Shown here piece by piece: positions 29,749 to 42,090 of a stretch of DNA of 64,000 bases. A model generated the notes under the pieces. The model did not search any database, was not told where the DNA came from, and saw only the letters and a list, made by a program, of their open reading frames with translations. Position numbers and translations under genes: made by a program. The stretch is from Plantago major (lineage: Eukaryota; Streptophyta; Magnoliopsida; Lamiales; Plantaginaceae): positions 91,651,419-91,715,418 of the forward strand of contig CM048841.1 in the NCBI GenBank assembly GCA_026545765.1, given 5' to 3'. The number at the start of each line of letters is the position of its first letter. Within the stretch, counting starts at the first letter, position 1.

Positions 29749-32528
29749 TTGTTATATCAATGAAATGATTGCTCTAGAGCAAATTTTTTTTTTCTGGCAG
29801 ATCTTGATTCTCCACATGAACTTTGTTGTTTACTTGCATCATTTCATAGTAGTATTATGAGAAAATTACGTAAAAACCCTGGGTGTATGCTAAATTACAC
29901 GTAGATCAAGATTCCGTTACAGACTCATAAAAAATTGACATAGTCAACGTTAAATGTTAATTAAATGACCATACTATGCCAACATGATTCAAGTTTTAAT
30001 GTTTTGGCATACCATGCCCTGACGGAGTAACAAACCTCCGATCTATAGCTCTATAGATCAAGATCGGAGTATATTTGCCACAGATCATGGTGGATCTCCA
30101 GCTACATAGCTCTATTTCTCCATCCATGCATGCATGGATGGAGCTCTGTTGCATTGCAGGTGGAGCTCAGTTTCCCTATCCATGGCCCTTGGGCAGAGCT
30201 TAGAGCTCCGCCTTAGAAGGCGGAGTTGTTAGCTCCACCCTGTAGATGGGCCGAGCTACGATGCCCTCATTTGTTTTCATTTTCTTTTTCTTTTCTATTT
30301 TTCTTATTTTTTTAAAGACTAAAGGATATTATATATTATGGTCATCTCAACCTATTTTTAATGAAGGAGGCTAGGGAGTACTACATTCTATGTCATGTGA
30401 GTTTGTTGAATCTTATTTGGTGCTGGCTATACGTTTGGAATGGGCAACTAAAAGCATGTAGTAACGGGCAGTTGAAAAAGAAGATTAGAAAAGGAACGAA
30501 ATAATGAAATAAATTATGGAAGAGTTGTCAGTGTGGGAAGTTTATGGTAAACTAGTAGTTGAAGTTTTAGGTGAGATGTCAATGTTTTACGACATGATGT
30601 TTCATGAAAAATGTCTCACTTAAATTTTGTAAATGTAAATTATTGTCATTTCGTAAAAATTGATGTTAGAAATATCGATCCTTCCTAATTTTTTTGTACA
30701 TCATCATTTATATACCCAAGTCCTAATTAATGGGCCAAACATGCAGGTGATGGGTGTATATGCCAAAATAGTGCAAAAGTTAAACACAAACTTATCTAGA
30801 GACTGGGCTCATTTGCAATTTACCAACTAACTAAGCAAATGAGGGTGGTTTTTCGCGGATCCGATTCAACCAACCGACCCGGTTGAGTATATAAGACTAA
30901 AAAACCAACTACATTTTTCATCTTTCTTTCTCTCATTATTCTCCCTTTCTCACTTTCTCTTTTCCAGTTCACTAAACTGGTCTATCAAGCTCTATTCCAG
31001 CTGAAATCTCGAGATTCAACCTCAAATTCGACCGATTCGGTCGCTAAAAGCTGCTATGTCATCTCCAATGTAACCAAGAAGGTATTGATTCATTCGAAAA
31101 CCCTGATTTCAATGGTTTCTTCTGTTTTTTTGCTTGGAATCGGTCATATTCTCTAAAAATTGACTAGATCATAGTATTGTTGTTGTGTTTAGCTCGTTAT
31201 TTATTTGATTTAGGTTTTGATTGAAAAACGAGGTTTATAATTCACTTATGGCTGAAAATCAAATCTGAAATTGATCAAAATCAACTTGTAAACATTGATC
31301 TGCAACTACTCGTTGTTGTTTCGCTTATGCATTTGCTAGGTGTAATCGTGCTTTCATATGAATTGAACAATGTTTTCATTCAAAATATGGCCTCAATCAT
31401 CAACTCAGATCTGAAAAAAAAAAAAAGAAAAAAAAGAAAAAGGTATACATCGTTTCTAGGTTCTTTGGTATATGTTCTCAATGATATTACCATTTTATCT
31501 GGAATATGTCACATGTTTTCATTCAAAACTTAGTTTTTTCTGATCGTTTAACTCTGTTTTTGACAATATTATCTTGAATTATGTTCTTAATCGTATTTTC
31601 CTATGTTCTTATGTATCGCATTATATTCTCACCAATATACTTTATGATCTCAACAAGATCCACTATGTTTACATATATGAAGATCTTCTTTTTTTTTATT
31701 CTCTACCAATACGCATATATGACTGAGAACATATAATTCTTTTCTATTTACATCTAATTTTTCTCTGTGTCAAGTTCGGATAATATCAACAATGAACAAC
31801 TATTACATAGCCAACATGGGGCATATTGCATAAAACATGGTAAAAATTGTAGAAAACATGGATTATACTGCAAATAATAGATTTTCATATGGACGTAACA
31901 ACTATTTCACATAAAATATAATGGAAATTACAACGAACATAGGCAAAATGGTAGAGAACATGGATTACGCTGCACAATATATTTTCACATGGACAGAGTA
32001 ACTGTTTCATACAAACATAATGGATATTGTTAAGAACATGGAGTATATTGGTGAGAACATAGTACATATATGTAAGAACATAGGAAAATACAGCCATGAA
32101 CAGAATTCAAGATAATATTGCCAAAAAATATAGCACAAAACGACTGTCAGGTTTTGAATGAGAACATAGGACATATTCCAGAGAACATGGGTAATATTAT
32201 TGAGAACATAGCACATATACGAAAGAACATAAAAACACTGTATTGCCTTGTTTTTTCAGATCTAAGTTCATGATTGAGGTCATATTTTGCATAAAAAAAA
32301 CACTGTCCGATCCTCATGCAAGCATGATTACACCTTCGTGAATGCATGAACGACAATATCAACAATGAACTAGAATCAAAACACAAAAATATAGATGAAT
32401 AATTCTAAATCTACAATTTTAGGACATGATTTTCCAGATCTATGTGGATCCGAAGCTAATTTATCAAGAGAAACATGAATCAACTATGTAGCAGGCTGTA
32501 ATCAATCATAATATCAACTATCTAGCTT
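29749..32528 (+). repeat. 2.8 kb repeat unit, copy 3 (tandem, followed by the native tail)
   Basis: Copy 3 matches copy 2 almost base for base until about 31320. From there to about 31620 it shows a local burst of differences, several at CAG/CTG (for example ctcaacagtat becomes ctcaatgatat, and taactgtat becomes taatcgtat). It then returns to near identity. It is followed at 32529 by the tail also found after copies 4 and 5. Confidence 0.85.
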
Positions 32529-32795
32529 GTTATCTCAATCAAATTGGTTGAAAATTCAAAAAAAAAAAACACAAAAAGTTCGTTCAAAATAGCTCTAACC
32601 TTTTTTTCGTTCATTTTTTTTGCAGATTTCTGAAGATATAGTAGCAACGTTCCAGGATCGATCGAGTATTGGCATTTTGGATCGATCTCCACGGTTGAAT
32701 TGAGCTCGAATTTCCCTTTTTTGCTTGAGATTTTAGATAGAGAAAGTACCGTAGAGAGAGAGAGAGAGAGTTTTCTCGACTAATAACACTACAAA
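32529..32795 (+). repeat. Unit tail with candidate terminal exon and (GA)n
   Basis: Present after units 3, 4 and 5. It contains a strong acceptor (ttttttttgcag) followed by an exon-like stretch (atttctgaagatatagtagc) and a GA microsatellite whose length differs in the three copies (here 32753-32770). The similarity to the other tails stops near 32780, where the apyrase-related block starts. Confidence 0.7.
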
Positions 32796-32983
32796 AAATG
32801 ATAATCATCTTTGCCTCAGCTCTTTCCAAGTCAGTTTCAAAATCTTGATTTACAACCGAACTTCAACAATGATAAACTAGGATCTCTGGATCTGAATGAT
32901 GCTGCCATTCCAAATGCAATCTGGTGAAGCACGAACATGAACAGACTACGTACGTGAACCTTGAGTTCTTTTTATCTTTGGTG

Positions 32984-35060
32984 AAGAGCGGCCTCAATAG
33001 CACCGCTAAGGGCCATACTTCAACTAGAGAATTTTGGTATTCAACTTTCTTGACCAAAGTTATCTCTGCCATGGGTCAAGACCTCACAAAGAAACATGGA
33101 GATTATGGGTTTTCCTCAACACTTTTCTTTGTTACGTCAGAATAAGGCTTGGTCATGTTTCAAAATGCAAAAGCGTTTACTCACCAAATCCATCAACAAG
33201 GGTAAATTGATATACAAGGTCCATGCACAAAATGGCAAGTCTTCCGGATCCACACGAGGATATGTAGACTTGCCGCCTCCAAACTAGTGGCACAGCACGT
33301 TTATTTGCCTCCTCAAAATCGAGGATGAACTTTTGCAACAAGCTTGGATCCACAAAACCAAATTTATATGTTGAAAAAATTGGAAGTGTATCGTGCAAGT
33401 CTTATGGGGAAGGTGAATCCCGATACAAACTCGTATTCATATACATTGTATATTACCGAGAAGCTCTTAAAGAAAAATGAGGCAACGAATAAATTCTTTT
33501 GACCATCTCCTCCCCACCATTCCATATGCCTCGAAGCTACATTTCATGTGGGTGCATGGTGATTCATTGACTTTCGAGCTTTGATAGCTACTTCTCTACA
33601 TTTAGTATGGCTGGAACCGGATGTGGAAGTCGAGGCCGTAAGTTCTTTGGACCATATTTGTATGAACCTAGAAATCAAAGATAATGTCAACTACCACCTT
33701 AGAGAGCAACATTAGCCAATACTTGTTTACAGTAATATTTCATAGCGGGGGAGCACAAGCATCCCAATCATCATTTTGCTTGCAGAAGGAACTTTCGTCC
33801 CGATCTACCAGCCCACGTGCATGCTATGATCAGGACCTCTTACAATTAAGCTACTTCCCAAAATATCAGTACTACTCTACATTTCTGATTTGCAATGCAT
33901 GAAAACGACCTATAAAGCCTTTTAGCTAGTTAATGATGCATTTCAAACTATCAACAGACTTGACTAGATTGACATTACAATTTGAATCATCAGTTGGGCC
34001 AATGGACACTTGCTGATTCCTAGCATTTCTTTCTCGTTCCCAACAAAGAAAAGACGTAGTAATTGTTTATCTAATCCTCTAATCGAGAGAAAATGACATG
34101 TTACACTAACAGATAAAATGTTGGCAACTCAGTTATGTACCTTCAACACTTAATCCTTTCATTCTGTTCAAATCAGTGAAACTTAAAATGGCATATTTTC
34201 TTTCCTTTTCTTCTTCTTTTTGGTTCTTTGGAAAGAAAAGCTTTATATTGAAGGGAGCCAAATGTGCAAGATCATGAGAGACAAAATTTGGAGGGTTTCA
34301 CAGTGACCCAAGTTTATGGCATTCTGCTAATACTTTTACTGTGCTTGAAATACAAAAGGCCGATTTTGTGGGATTTCCAGACAATAGTAACTGTCACGTG
34401 CAGGTAGCATACCAAAACCCTCAATCTAGATTTTTTCTCAAAACTTTAAAATGCTATGGCTCCAATTCTGTTAATAGAATATTATAGAACATAGCGAGAG
34501 AAAGGAAAAAAAAGAAGACAAAACTAGAACTCAAGCAGCTTGCGACAAATCTGAACTTAGTTTACCATTATAACCCGCTAGTATACATGGGCTCCCATCT
34601 TGTTCCTCAACCTTCAAAATCTCAAATCGGCGACCAAGAAGCCATAGTGTAAATAACTACAGGTAAGAAACAACAAATATAACATCAGAATACGAGGTAT
34701 AGATAAATCCTTGCATCCTATATTCATGACATGTGTGAGAGAAAGAGAAATCCAAAATCATATAAGGAAGCATTGCCTTCCATAATAAATGCCAGCAGAG
34801 AGACTGAAAAATATTGCATAGGTAAGGAAGTTTTATCGATATGAGCATGATTTAATACACAACAATTCACTGGGAATGACATCTGACCTGTGAACATAGA
34901 GGTGATACTTTTTTCCCTTTAAATACATATCTTGCACGTATGATTCCTCTCCATTTGAGGTCTTAGGGCTTTTCGATTCTCGACTACGAGATGGCGTATG
35001 CCATCCGCATGTAACCACCACTAAGATCAACCACTCAAAGACGTAGTAATGCTTTTGCCC
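32984..35060 (-). pseudogene. Decayed apyrase (GDA1/CD39 nucleoside phosphatase) pseudogene
   Basis: Minus-strand exon remnants of an apyrase, which hydrolyses NTP/NDP. Upstream to downstream: an exon at about 35055-34889 with a VVDLSGG apyrase-region-4 relic, an in-frame stop, then GEESYVQDMYLKGKKYHLYVH; an exon at about 34653-34564 (YLHYG, frameshifted, then LKVEEQDGSPCILAGYNG in another frame); and exons near 33667-33457, 33361-33193 and 33080-32984, which match the intact exons at 57846-57123 but with many small indels. Several stops and frameshifts make it non-coding as written. Most differences from the 57 kb copy lie at CAG/CTG. The 5' exons are missing. Confidence 0.85.
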
Positions 35061-35621
35061 AATTTTCCTGATAGATAGTTAATGGTCACCTGAAAATATA
35101 CCGTGACGCTAAATAAGTACCAAGCCAGAATGTGATGACTGGCTAGTACAGGTAGAAATGCATTTTTGGTCCTAAAGTTTGGGCCATATGGCGCATGCAG
35201 CACCCCGTTTGATGGTCCTGTGATTATTGGTCCTTTTTATTTCAAATTTTGGCCTCCGTGATCCTTTTTGCTGACGTGTCACTCGGGTCAAAGGATTTCC
35301 TCCGATTTTGACTGCCACCACAGCTGCCACGTCACACCTGAATCAAAATAATGCAAAAAACCAAAAATCGAAAAATCAAAAATTAAAAATAAATGTTAAA
35401 CAAGAAAAATAAAAGCAAAAAGAAATTGTTGGTCAATGGCGCCAATACTCCCGCCCAAATTGTGTTGACTCAGAAAAAAAAAAAGAGAAAAGCATTTAAA
35501 AAACCCCTATTAATAATTGCCCCTCCCCCCTCCGATTTTATCCCCAAATTAAACCCTAATTCTCTCATCCGTAAATACTCTCAATCAAGCCATCTCCACT
35601 CTCAATTGTCTCAATCCAGCC

Positions 35622-36159
35622 ATGTCGTCGTCATCTGCAACATCGATCGCACCTAATGAAGAGCGTCTTTGTGATTGTGGCAGAGTTGCTGAAATGTTGA
35701 CGTCTTGGACGAAGCGGAATCCCGGTCGACGATGGGTACAGTGCGCGAACAAGGTTCGATTTTTCGACAATTCTTGCTTAAGTTCTGTAATTTTGTTGTT
35801 TAGGTGTTAATTTCTGTGATTTACTTGCATAGGGTAAGGTTGGAGGTTGTTGTTTCTGGGACTGGTATGATCCGAAAATGTGTGCAAGATCAGTGCAAGT
35901 TATTCCTGGGCTTTTGACCAGATTGAATGGGTTGGAGGAACGAGTTGTGGCTCTGTCAGATGAAAATGCTGCTCTGAAAAGAGCATTGCAAGATGCAAGG
36001 CGTAGTGCAAGATATGTTGGGATTGAGGCTTCAATGCAGGAATTGTTGGAAGAAAATGGAAAGCTAAAGGAGGAATTGATGGAGGAAGATGCAAAGGCAA
36101 AGAAATTTCAGAAACAATTGTTGGTTGTTCTTGCACTGTTGATGGTTATGATGCAGTAA
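35622..36159 (+). CDS. GRF-type zinc finger, coiled-coil, tail-anchored small protein (MULE-borne)
   Basis: Two exons, 35622-35753 and 35833-36159, joined in phase to 152 residues. N-terminal zf-GRF domain at residues 17-60: CDCG, then WTKRNPGRRWVQCAN, then GGCCFWDWYD. A coiled coil follows (about 70-130: RLNGLEERVVALSDENAALK, ELLEENGKLKEELMEED) and a hydrophobic C-terminus LLVVLALLMVMMQ that could be a tail anchor. Plant genomes hold many such short GRF proteins, often tied to MULEs (family knowledge). The open frame, clean intron and location inside a complete element suggest it is an element cargo gene. Function unknown; zf-GRF binds nucleic acid in other proteins. Confidence 0.8.
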
Positions 36160-36817
36160 CCATCAGTTTGTTAAGTTTTTTAGTGGAGATCTCTGTTTTA
36201 GTGTGTCAAGTGTTCTAGTGTGTTAAGTGTGAGATCTCTGTTAAGTGTTTTAGTGTGTTTTGTGAAGGTGTGAAACTGTGATCAGTTGGGAAGTTGTTAG
36301 ATTCCCTTCATTTTGTTTTTGTTATATGTTGATCACTAACAATTCACTGTAATGAACCTTATGTATGTAATGGTTATTATCTAAATGAGTAATTGAACTT
36401 ATGTTGTGGCAATTTATGGAGTTGAACAACCTAGCTAAAAAATCAAGCATTGCAGAGTACTAAGAGACATAAATAACAAGCTGATGAATCAAACATAGAG
36501 ACATGCAATTAGACAACTGAAACAGTGAAAGTGTACTTAGAGACACTTGAAGCATCCTTCAAGTCTATAGCATAATCAGACAACAAAAACCAAAGTCTAC
36601 ATAGTAATACTTAAACCATCCTAATATAGAGAACATAAGCCAACCTAGCAGTTCAATGTTATCTGCCTTACAAAATAAAAACTATGTTACTAGAGAAGAC
36701 AAGTGAAGGCATAATCACACTTTGCCCTTGCCTTTTGCATTGGTCATGACATCCTTGAGATTCTGCAAGTGTACATATTTTCTCCCATCCTAGGTGAATG
36801 TGGCATCATCAGACAAG
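36160..36817. other. MULE interior without coding content
   Basis: 3' flank of the GRF gene (with repeated gtgttaagtgt-type words near 36190-36270) and the space where the transposase catalytic domain would be expected. No open frame resembling a DDE transposase. Confidence 0.5.
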
Positions 36818-37795
36818 TCAGGATGCATTTGCTTGTACATTGAAGGTGCATCTGTCTTCTGCTTCTTGGATAAAATGTTTTTCACCTAAATGTTTGGTTA
36901 TGCGGAATGTGTCATCAGCCTTAATCAATCTAGCTATAAGTTTCCAACTGCATTCATCAGAATCATCACATTTAGCACACATTCTTGTACCAATTCAGAT
37001 TATGCATGGTCTTGATGGCATGAGCATGGAGAGCCTCCCTCAGAATTTTCTTGCATGGAAAAACCATACCCAAACTAAACTGGGGATCATATTCATCACT
37101 TGGTTGGAATGACTCCCTTGTCAATCTATTTGCAGGCCTTTCAGGATCATCACCATCTGAGTCTAGGGCAGAATCAAAATCCTCATCAGTACCCATCACT
37201 ATATTCTCACTGTCATAGCTTGAGTCTGAGTCACTTGTTTCACTATTTGACTCATCATCCACCATTTTACACTTCATTTTACCACATGCTTGTCCAGTTG
37301 GAGTGTCAGTCCTAGGCCCACTTCCACTAGGAATATCAGTCCCACTTTCTTTTGCTCTATCTGACCCATCATTTGCATTATCTGATCCACCAGTCCCAAG
37401 CCCACTACCAGTCCCATTTGCCTTATCTGATCCACCAGTCCCAACCCCACTACCAATTCCATTTGCCTGATCTGATCCACCACTCCCAAGCCCAAAATAA
37501 TCATTAAGGCCTTTCAAGTTAGCCAACTCCTGTTGTCTTGCCAAGTTTTCCAATATTTCCTCCTCATTTACCCAATATAAAGCCACCCACCATCTTCAAG
37601 TTTAACATGAACTTTCTTAACTTCCACAATTTTCAAATCTTCACAGTAAGCCTTTATCAATCCAAAACTCAGTTTCTTGAGTAGACATATAGTCCCATTT
37701 TCTTATTTTCCCACCTTCATATTTGACATCACCATTGCAGTTGACATAAACACCTCCATAGTGTAACACAACAGTAAAGCAACTTTTTGCACGAG
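36818..37795 (-). pseudogene. Truncated, frameshifted MULE transposase (MURA) N-terminal region
   Basis: Minus-strand pieces in order: a PB1-like start FTVVLHYGGVYVNCNGDVKY after an acceptor at 37795-37796; a frameshift to AYCEDLKIVEVKKVHVKLED; another shift to LYWVNEEEILENLARQQELA; then a Gly/Ser repeat (units like GSDKANGTGSGLGTG, 37370-37500), an acidic stretch, and the MuDR DNA-binding domain FSLGMVFPCKKILREALHAH. A third shift leads to CAKCDDSDECSWKLIARLIK (Zn-like Cys residues) before a stop at 36818-36820. No catalytic domain follows. It is the N-terminal third of a MULE transposase and is defective. Confidence 0.75.
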
Positions 37796-38692
37796 CTGCA
37801 ATAGGAAAAAACATATACATAAGCTGGACATACAACAAGACAAAATAAAACTATAAACTAAGCCCTGTCAACTTTTAGAAGAAAGAAAACAGATAGAAAA
37901 AAAAAGGTGGGGGAAACACAACGAATCAATGCACACTACCCTACCACCATTATTCTATACTAGAGGGGACCAATGCCAGCAATTTTGCAATATTAAAGTA
38001 CAAGGAATCGAATATTCACCGTTTCAGTAGTAAATCCCCAAATAAAAAATACTAACCCTAATTCTTACTTATCGTGAACAGGCGCTGGCAAATGATTGAG
38101 CATCTCCGGCCGTTCGCTAATCATCGTCGGTTCGTTCCGTCTTCACCTCTCAATTCCGTAAACCCTAGCTTGCTCGATCAACTGGAATGGTAACAGTGAA
38201 CGTTGTGTGTTTTCTCTTTTACATCACCTAACGATTTTCTTTTATCTCTAATTTGTCTATTTTAATTATTATTGATTACTGTTTAACATTTATTTTTAAT
38301 TTTTGATTTTCCGATTTTTGGTTTTTTGCATTATTTTGATTCAGGTGTGACGTGGCAGCTGTGGTGGCAGTCAAAATCGGAGGAAATCCTTTGACCCGAG
38401 TGACACGTCAGCAAAAGGGATCACGGAGGCCAAAATTTGAAATAAAAAGGACCAATAATCATAGGACCATCAAACGGGGTACTGCATGTGCCATATGGCC
38501 CAAACTTTAGGACCAAAAATGCCTTTCTCCCGGCTAGTACAACAAAAAGTATGTTATGCAGAAATTCCCAAATAGGAACAACTGAAATCATAATAATCTG
38601 TTTAATTAGCTACTAAGATGCCTTGTTGCTCATTAAACAGATTATCCCGTCGATTGACAGCCATCTTACATTAAAGAGGGAGTAAAACAATC

Positions 38693-39218
38693 ATTCTAGA
38701 CTTGAATTCGAAGTGATTCGTTATTTATCTGCAGAGGCAAGAAGGTAAATTCAACAGCTTTACAAGAGTGGATGCAAAAGAGCAAAGCTCCAGCACTTGA
38801 GCACACATTAAGGTTGTTCAACCAGCTGAAAGGGGTTGGAGTTCACATCGTTTTGGTTTCCTCGCGAAAGGAATGCCTCAGATCTGCTACGATCGATAAC
38901 CTTGTCGATGTTGGTTATCACGGATGGACTAGTCTGATCCTAAGGTTTGCGATTCCTAGCTCCTTTCATTTACCCATTCTTTGTCAGTTACTAGAAATAG
39001 TCCTAAATATGAATTAAAACGACGAATGTGTATATGACAATGCAGGGGTACAGATGATGAGATCAAGGGTGTCCAGAAAGGGTGATGTGAGGAAGCAGTT
39101 GATTAGCGACGGATATCGCATTTGGGGTGTCGTAGGAGATCAATGGAGCAGTGTTGAAGGGCTTCCGACCCCGAAAAGAACCTTCAAGCTTCCAAATCCT
39201 CTCTACTATGTTGCTTGA
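38693..39218 (+). pseudogene. Acid phosphatase 3' fragment, derived copy 1
   Basis: Homologous to 23505-24032: end of intron 1, exon 2 (38735-38944), intron 2 and exon 3 (39046-39218). Exon 1 with the signal peptide and the DIDDT motif is absent. Compared with the parent, five bases (ttcaa) are missing after gtccagaaa; this shifts the frame and creates TGA right after VQKG, upstream of motif IV. A GLGVQ to GVGVH change in exon 2 is also seen. Non-functional. Confidence 0.9.
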
Positions 39219-39310
39219 GATCTCATCTCACTGCTCAAAATATGTTTTTGTTTACCATACTTGAATTTCTTCATTTCTTTGTCTCATCTTCATTGTTGAT
39301 CTTGTATCTA

Positions 39311-42090
39311 TTATTATATCAATGAAATGATTGCTCTTGAGCAAATTTTTTTTTTCTGGCAGATCTTGATTCTCCACATGAACTTTGTTGTTTACTTGCA
39401 TCATTTCATAGTAGTATTATGAGAAAATTACGTAAAAACCCTGGGTGTATGCTAAATTACACGTAGATCAAGATTCCGTTACAGACTCATAAAAAATTGA
39501 CATAGTCAACGTTAAATGTTAATTAAATGACCATACTATGCCAACATGATTCAAGTTTTAATGTTTTGGCATACCATGCCCTGACGGAGTAACAAACCTC
39601 CGATCTATAGCTCTATAGATCAAGATCGGAGTATATTTGCCACAGATCATGGTGGATCTCCAGCTACATAGCTCTATTTCTCCATCCATGCATGCATGGA
39701 TGGAGCTCTTACATTGCGGTGTGGAGCTGGCTTCCTATCCATGGCCCTTGGCGAGCTTGAGTCTCCCTTAGAAGGAGTTGTTAGCTCCACCACAGATAAT
39801 GAGCTATGATGCCCTCATTTGTTTTCATTTTCTTTTTCTTTTCTATTTTTCTTATTTTTTTAAAGACTAAAGGATATTATATATTATGGTCATCTCAACC
39901 TATTTTTAATGAAGGAGGCTAGGGAGTACTACATTCTATGTCATGTGAGTTTGTTGAATCTTATTTGGTGCTGGCTATACGTTTGGAATGGGCAACTAAA
40001 AGCATGTAGTAACGGGCAGTTGAAAAAGAAGATTAGAAAAGGAACGAAATAATGAAATAAATTATGGAAGAGTTGTCAGTGTGGGAAGTTTATGGTAAAC
40101 TAGTAGTTGAAGTTTTAGGTGAGATGTCAATGTTTTACGACATGATGTTTCATGAAAAATGTTTCACTTACATTTTGTAAATGTAAATTATTGTCATTTC
40201 GTAAAAATTGATGTTAGAAATATCGATCCTTCCTAATTTTTTTGTACATCATCATTTATATACCCAAGTCCTAATTAATGGGCCAAACATGCAGGTGATG
40301 GGTGTATATGCCAAAATAGTGCAAAAGTTAAACACAAACTTCTCTAGAGACTGGGCTCATTTGCAATTTACCAACTAACTAAGCAAATCAGGGTGGTTTT
40401 TCGCGGATCCGATTCAACCAACCGACCCGGTTGAGTATATAAGACTAAAAAACCAACTACATTTTTCATCTTTCTTTCTCTCATTATTCTCCCTTTCTCA
40501 CTTTCTCTTTTCCAGTTCACTAAAATGGTCTATCAAGCTCTATTCCAGCTGAAATCTCGAGATTCAACCTCAAATTCGACTGATTCGGTCGCTAAAAGCT
40601 GCTATGTCATCTCCAATGTAACCAAGAAGGTATTGATTCATTCGAAAACCCTGATTTCAATGGTTTCTTCTGTTTTTTTGCTTGGAATCGGTCATATTCT
40701 CTAAAAATTGACTAGATCATAGTATTGTTGTTGTGTTTAGCTCGTTATTTATTTGATTTAGGTTTTGATTGAAAAACGAGGTTTATAATTCACTTATGGC
40801 TGAAAATCAAATCTGAAATTGATCAAAATCAACTTGTAAACATCGATCTGCAACTACTCGTTGTTGTTTCTGTTTTTATGCATTTGCTAGGTGTAATCGT
40901 GCTTTCATATGAATTGAACAATGTTTTCATTCAAAATATGGCCTCAATCATCAACTCAGATCTGAAAAAAAAAAAAAAGAAAAAAAAGAAAAAGGTATAC
41001 ATCGTTTCTAGGTTCTTTGGTATATGTGCTATGTTCTCAACAGTATTACCCATTTTATCTGGAATATGTCACATGTTTTCATTCAAAACTTAGTTTTTTA
41101 CAGTCGTTCGTGCTCTGTTTTTTGACAATATTATCTTGAATTATGTTCTTAACTGTATTTTCCTATGTTCTTATGTATACGTACTATATTCTCACCAATA
41201 TACTTTATGATCTCAACAAGATCCACTATGTTTACATATATGAAGATCTTCTTTTTTTTTATTCTCTACCAATACGCATATATGACTGAGAACATATAAT
41301 TCTTTTCTATTAACATCTAATTTTTCTCTGTGTCAAGTTCGGATAATATCAACAATGAACAACTATTACATAGCCAACATGGGGCATATTGCATAAAACA
41401 TGGTAAAAATTGTAGAAAACATGGATTATACTGCAAATAATAGATTTTCATATGGACGTAACAACTATTTCACATAAAATATAATGGAAATTACAACGAA
41501 CATAGGCAAAATGGTAGAGAACATGGATTACGCTGCACAATATATTTTCACATGGACAGAGTAACTGTTTCATACAAACATAATGGATATTGTTAAGAAC
41601 ATGGAGTATATTGGTGAGAACATAGTACATATATGTAAGAACATAGGAAAATACAGCCATGAACAGAATTCAAGATAATATTGCCAAAAAATATAGCACA
41701 AAACGACTGTCAGGTTTTGAATGAGAACATAGGACATATTCCAGAGAACATGGGTAATATTATTGAGAACATAGCACATATACGAAAGAACATAAAAACA
41801 TCAGACGCTTTTGTTTTTCAGATCTAAGTTCATGATTGAGGTCATATTTTGCATAAAAAAAACACTGTCCGATCCTCATGCAAGCATGATTACACCTTCG
41901 TGAATGCATGAACGACAATATCAACAATGAACTAGAATCAAAACACAAAAATATAGATGAATAATTCTAAATCTACAATTTTAGGACATGATTTTCCAGA
42001 TCTATGTGGATCCGAAGCTAATTTATCAAGAGAAACATGAATCAACTATGTAGCAGGCTGTAATCAATCATAATATCAACTATCTAGCTT
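39311..42090 (+). repeat. 2.8 kb repeat unit, copy 4
   Basis: Follows the acid phosphatase fragment as copy 1 follows the parent gene. The hairpin block at 39700-39815 is heavily altered relative to all other copies. The remainder, with TATA-like box (40434-40443), gtattg donor and inverted repeat (about 40879-41910), is close to copy 5. Confidence 0.85.
40434..40443 (+). promoter_or_regulatory. TATA-like box of repeat unit 4
   Basis: gagtatataaga, preceded by gacccggt and followed by a long pyrimidine-rich leader (ctttctttctctcattattc). The arrangement is conserved in all five units (for example 25291-25302), which supports a real promoter; transcription is not shown. Confidence 0.5.

Larger units (their letters stand above)
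35141..38541. mobile_element. MULE (Mutator-like element) with long TIRs and 10-bp target duplication
   Basis: Element 35151-38531, 3381 bp. Terminal inverted repeats of about 252 bp (35151-35402 and 38280-38531) begin ggtagaaatgcatttttggt / gggagaaaggcatttttggt and are nearly identical throughout. The direct repeat ggctagtaca flanks it at 35141-35150 and 38532-38541. Inside are a GRF-zinc-finger gene on + and a broken MURA N-terminal region on -. No DDE catalytic domain is present, so it needs a transposase in trans. It inserted in DNA upstream of the apyrase pseudogene. Confidence 0.92.
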
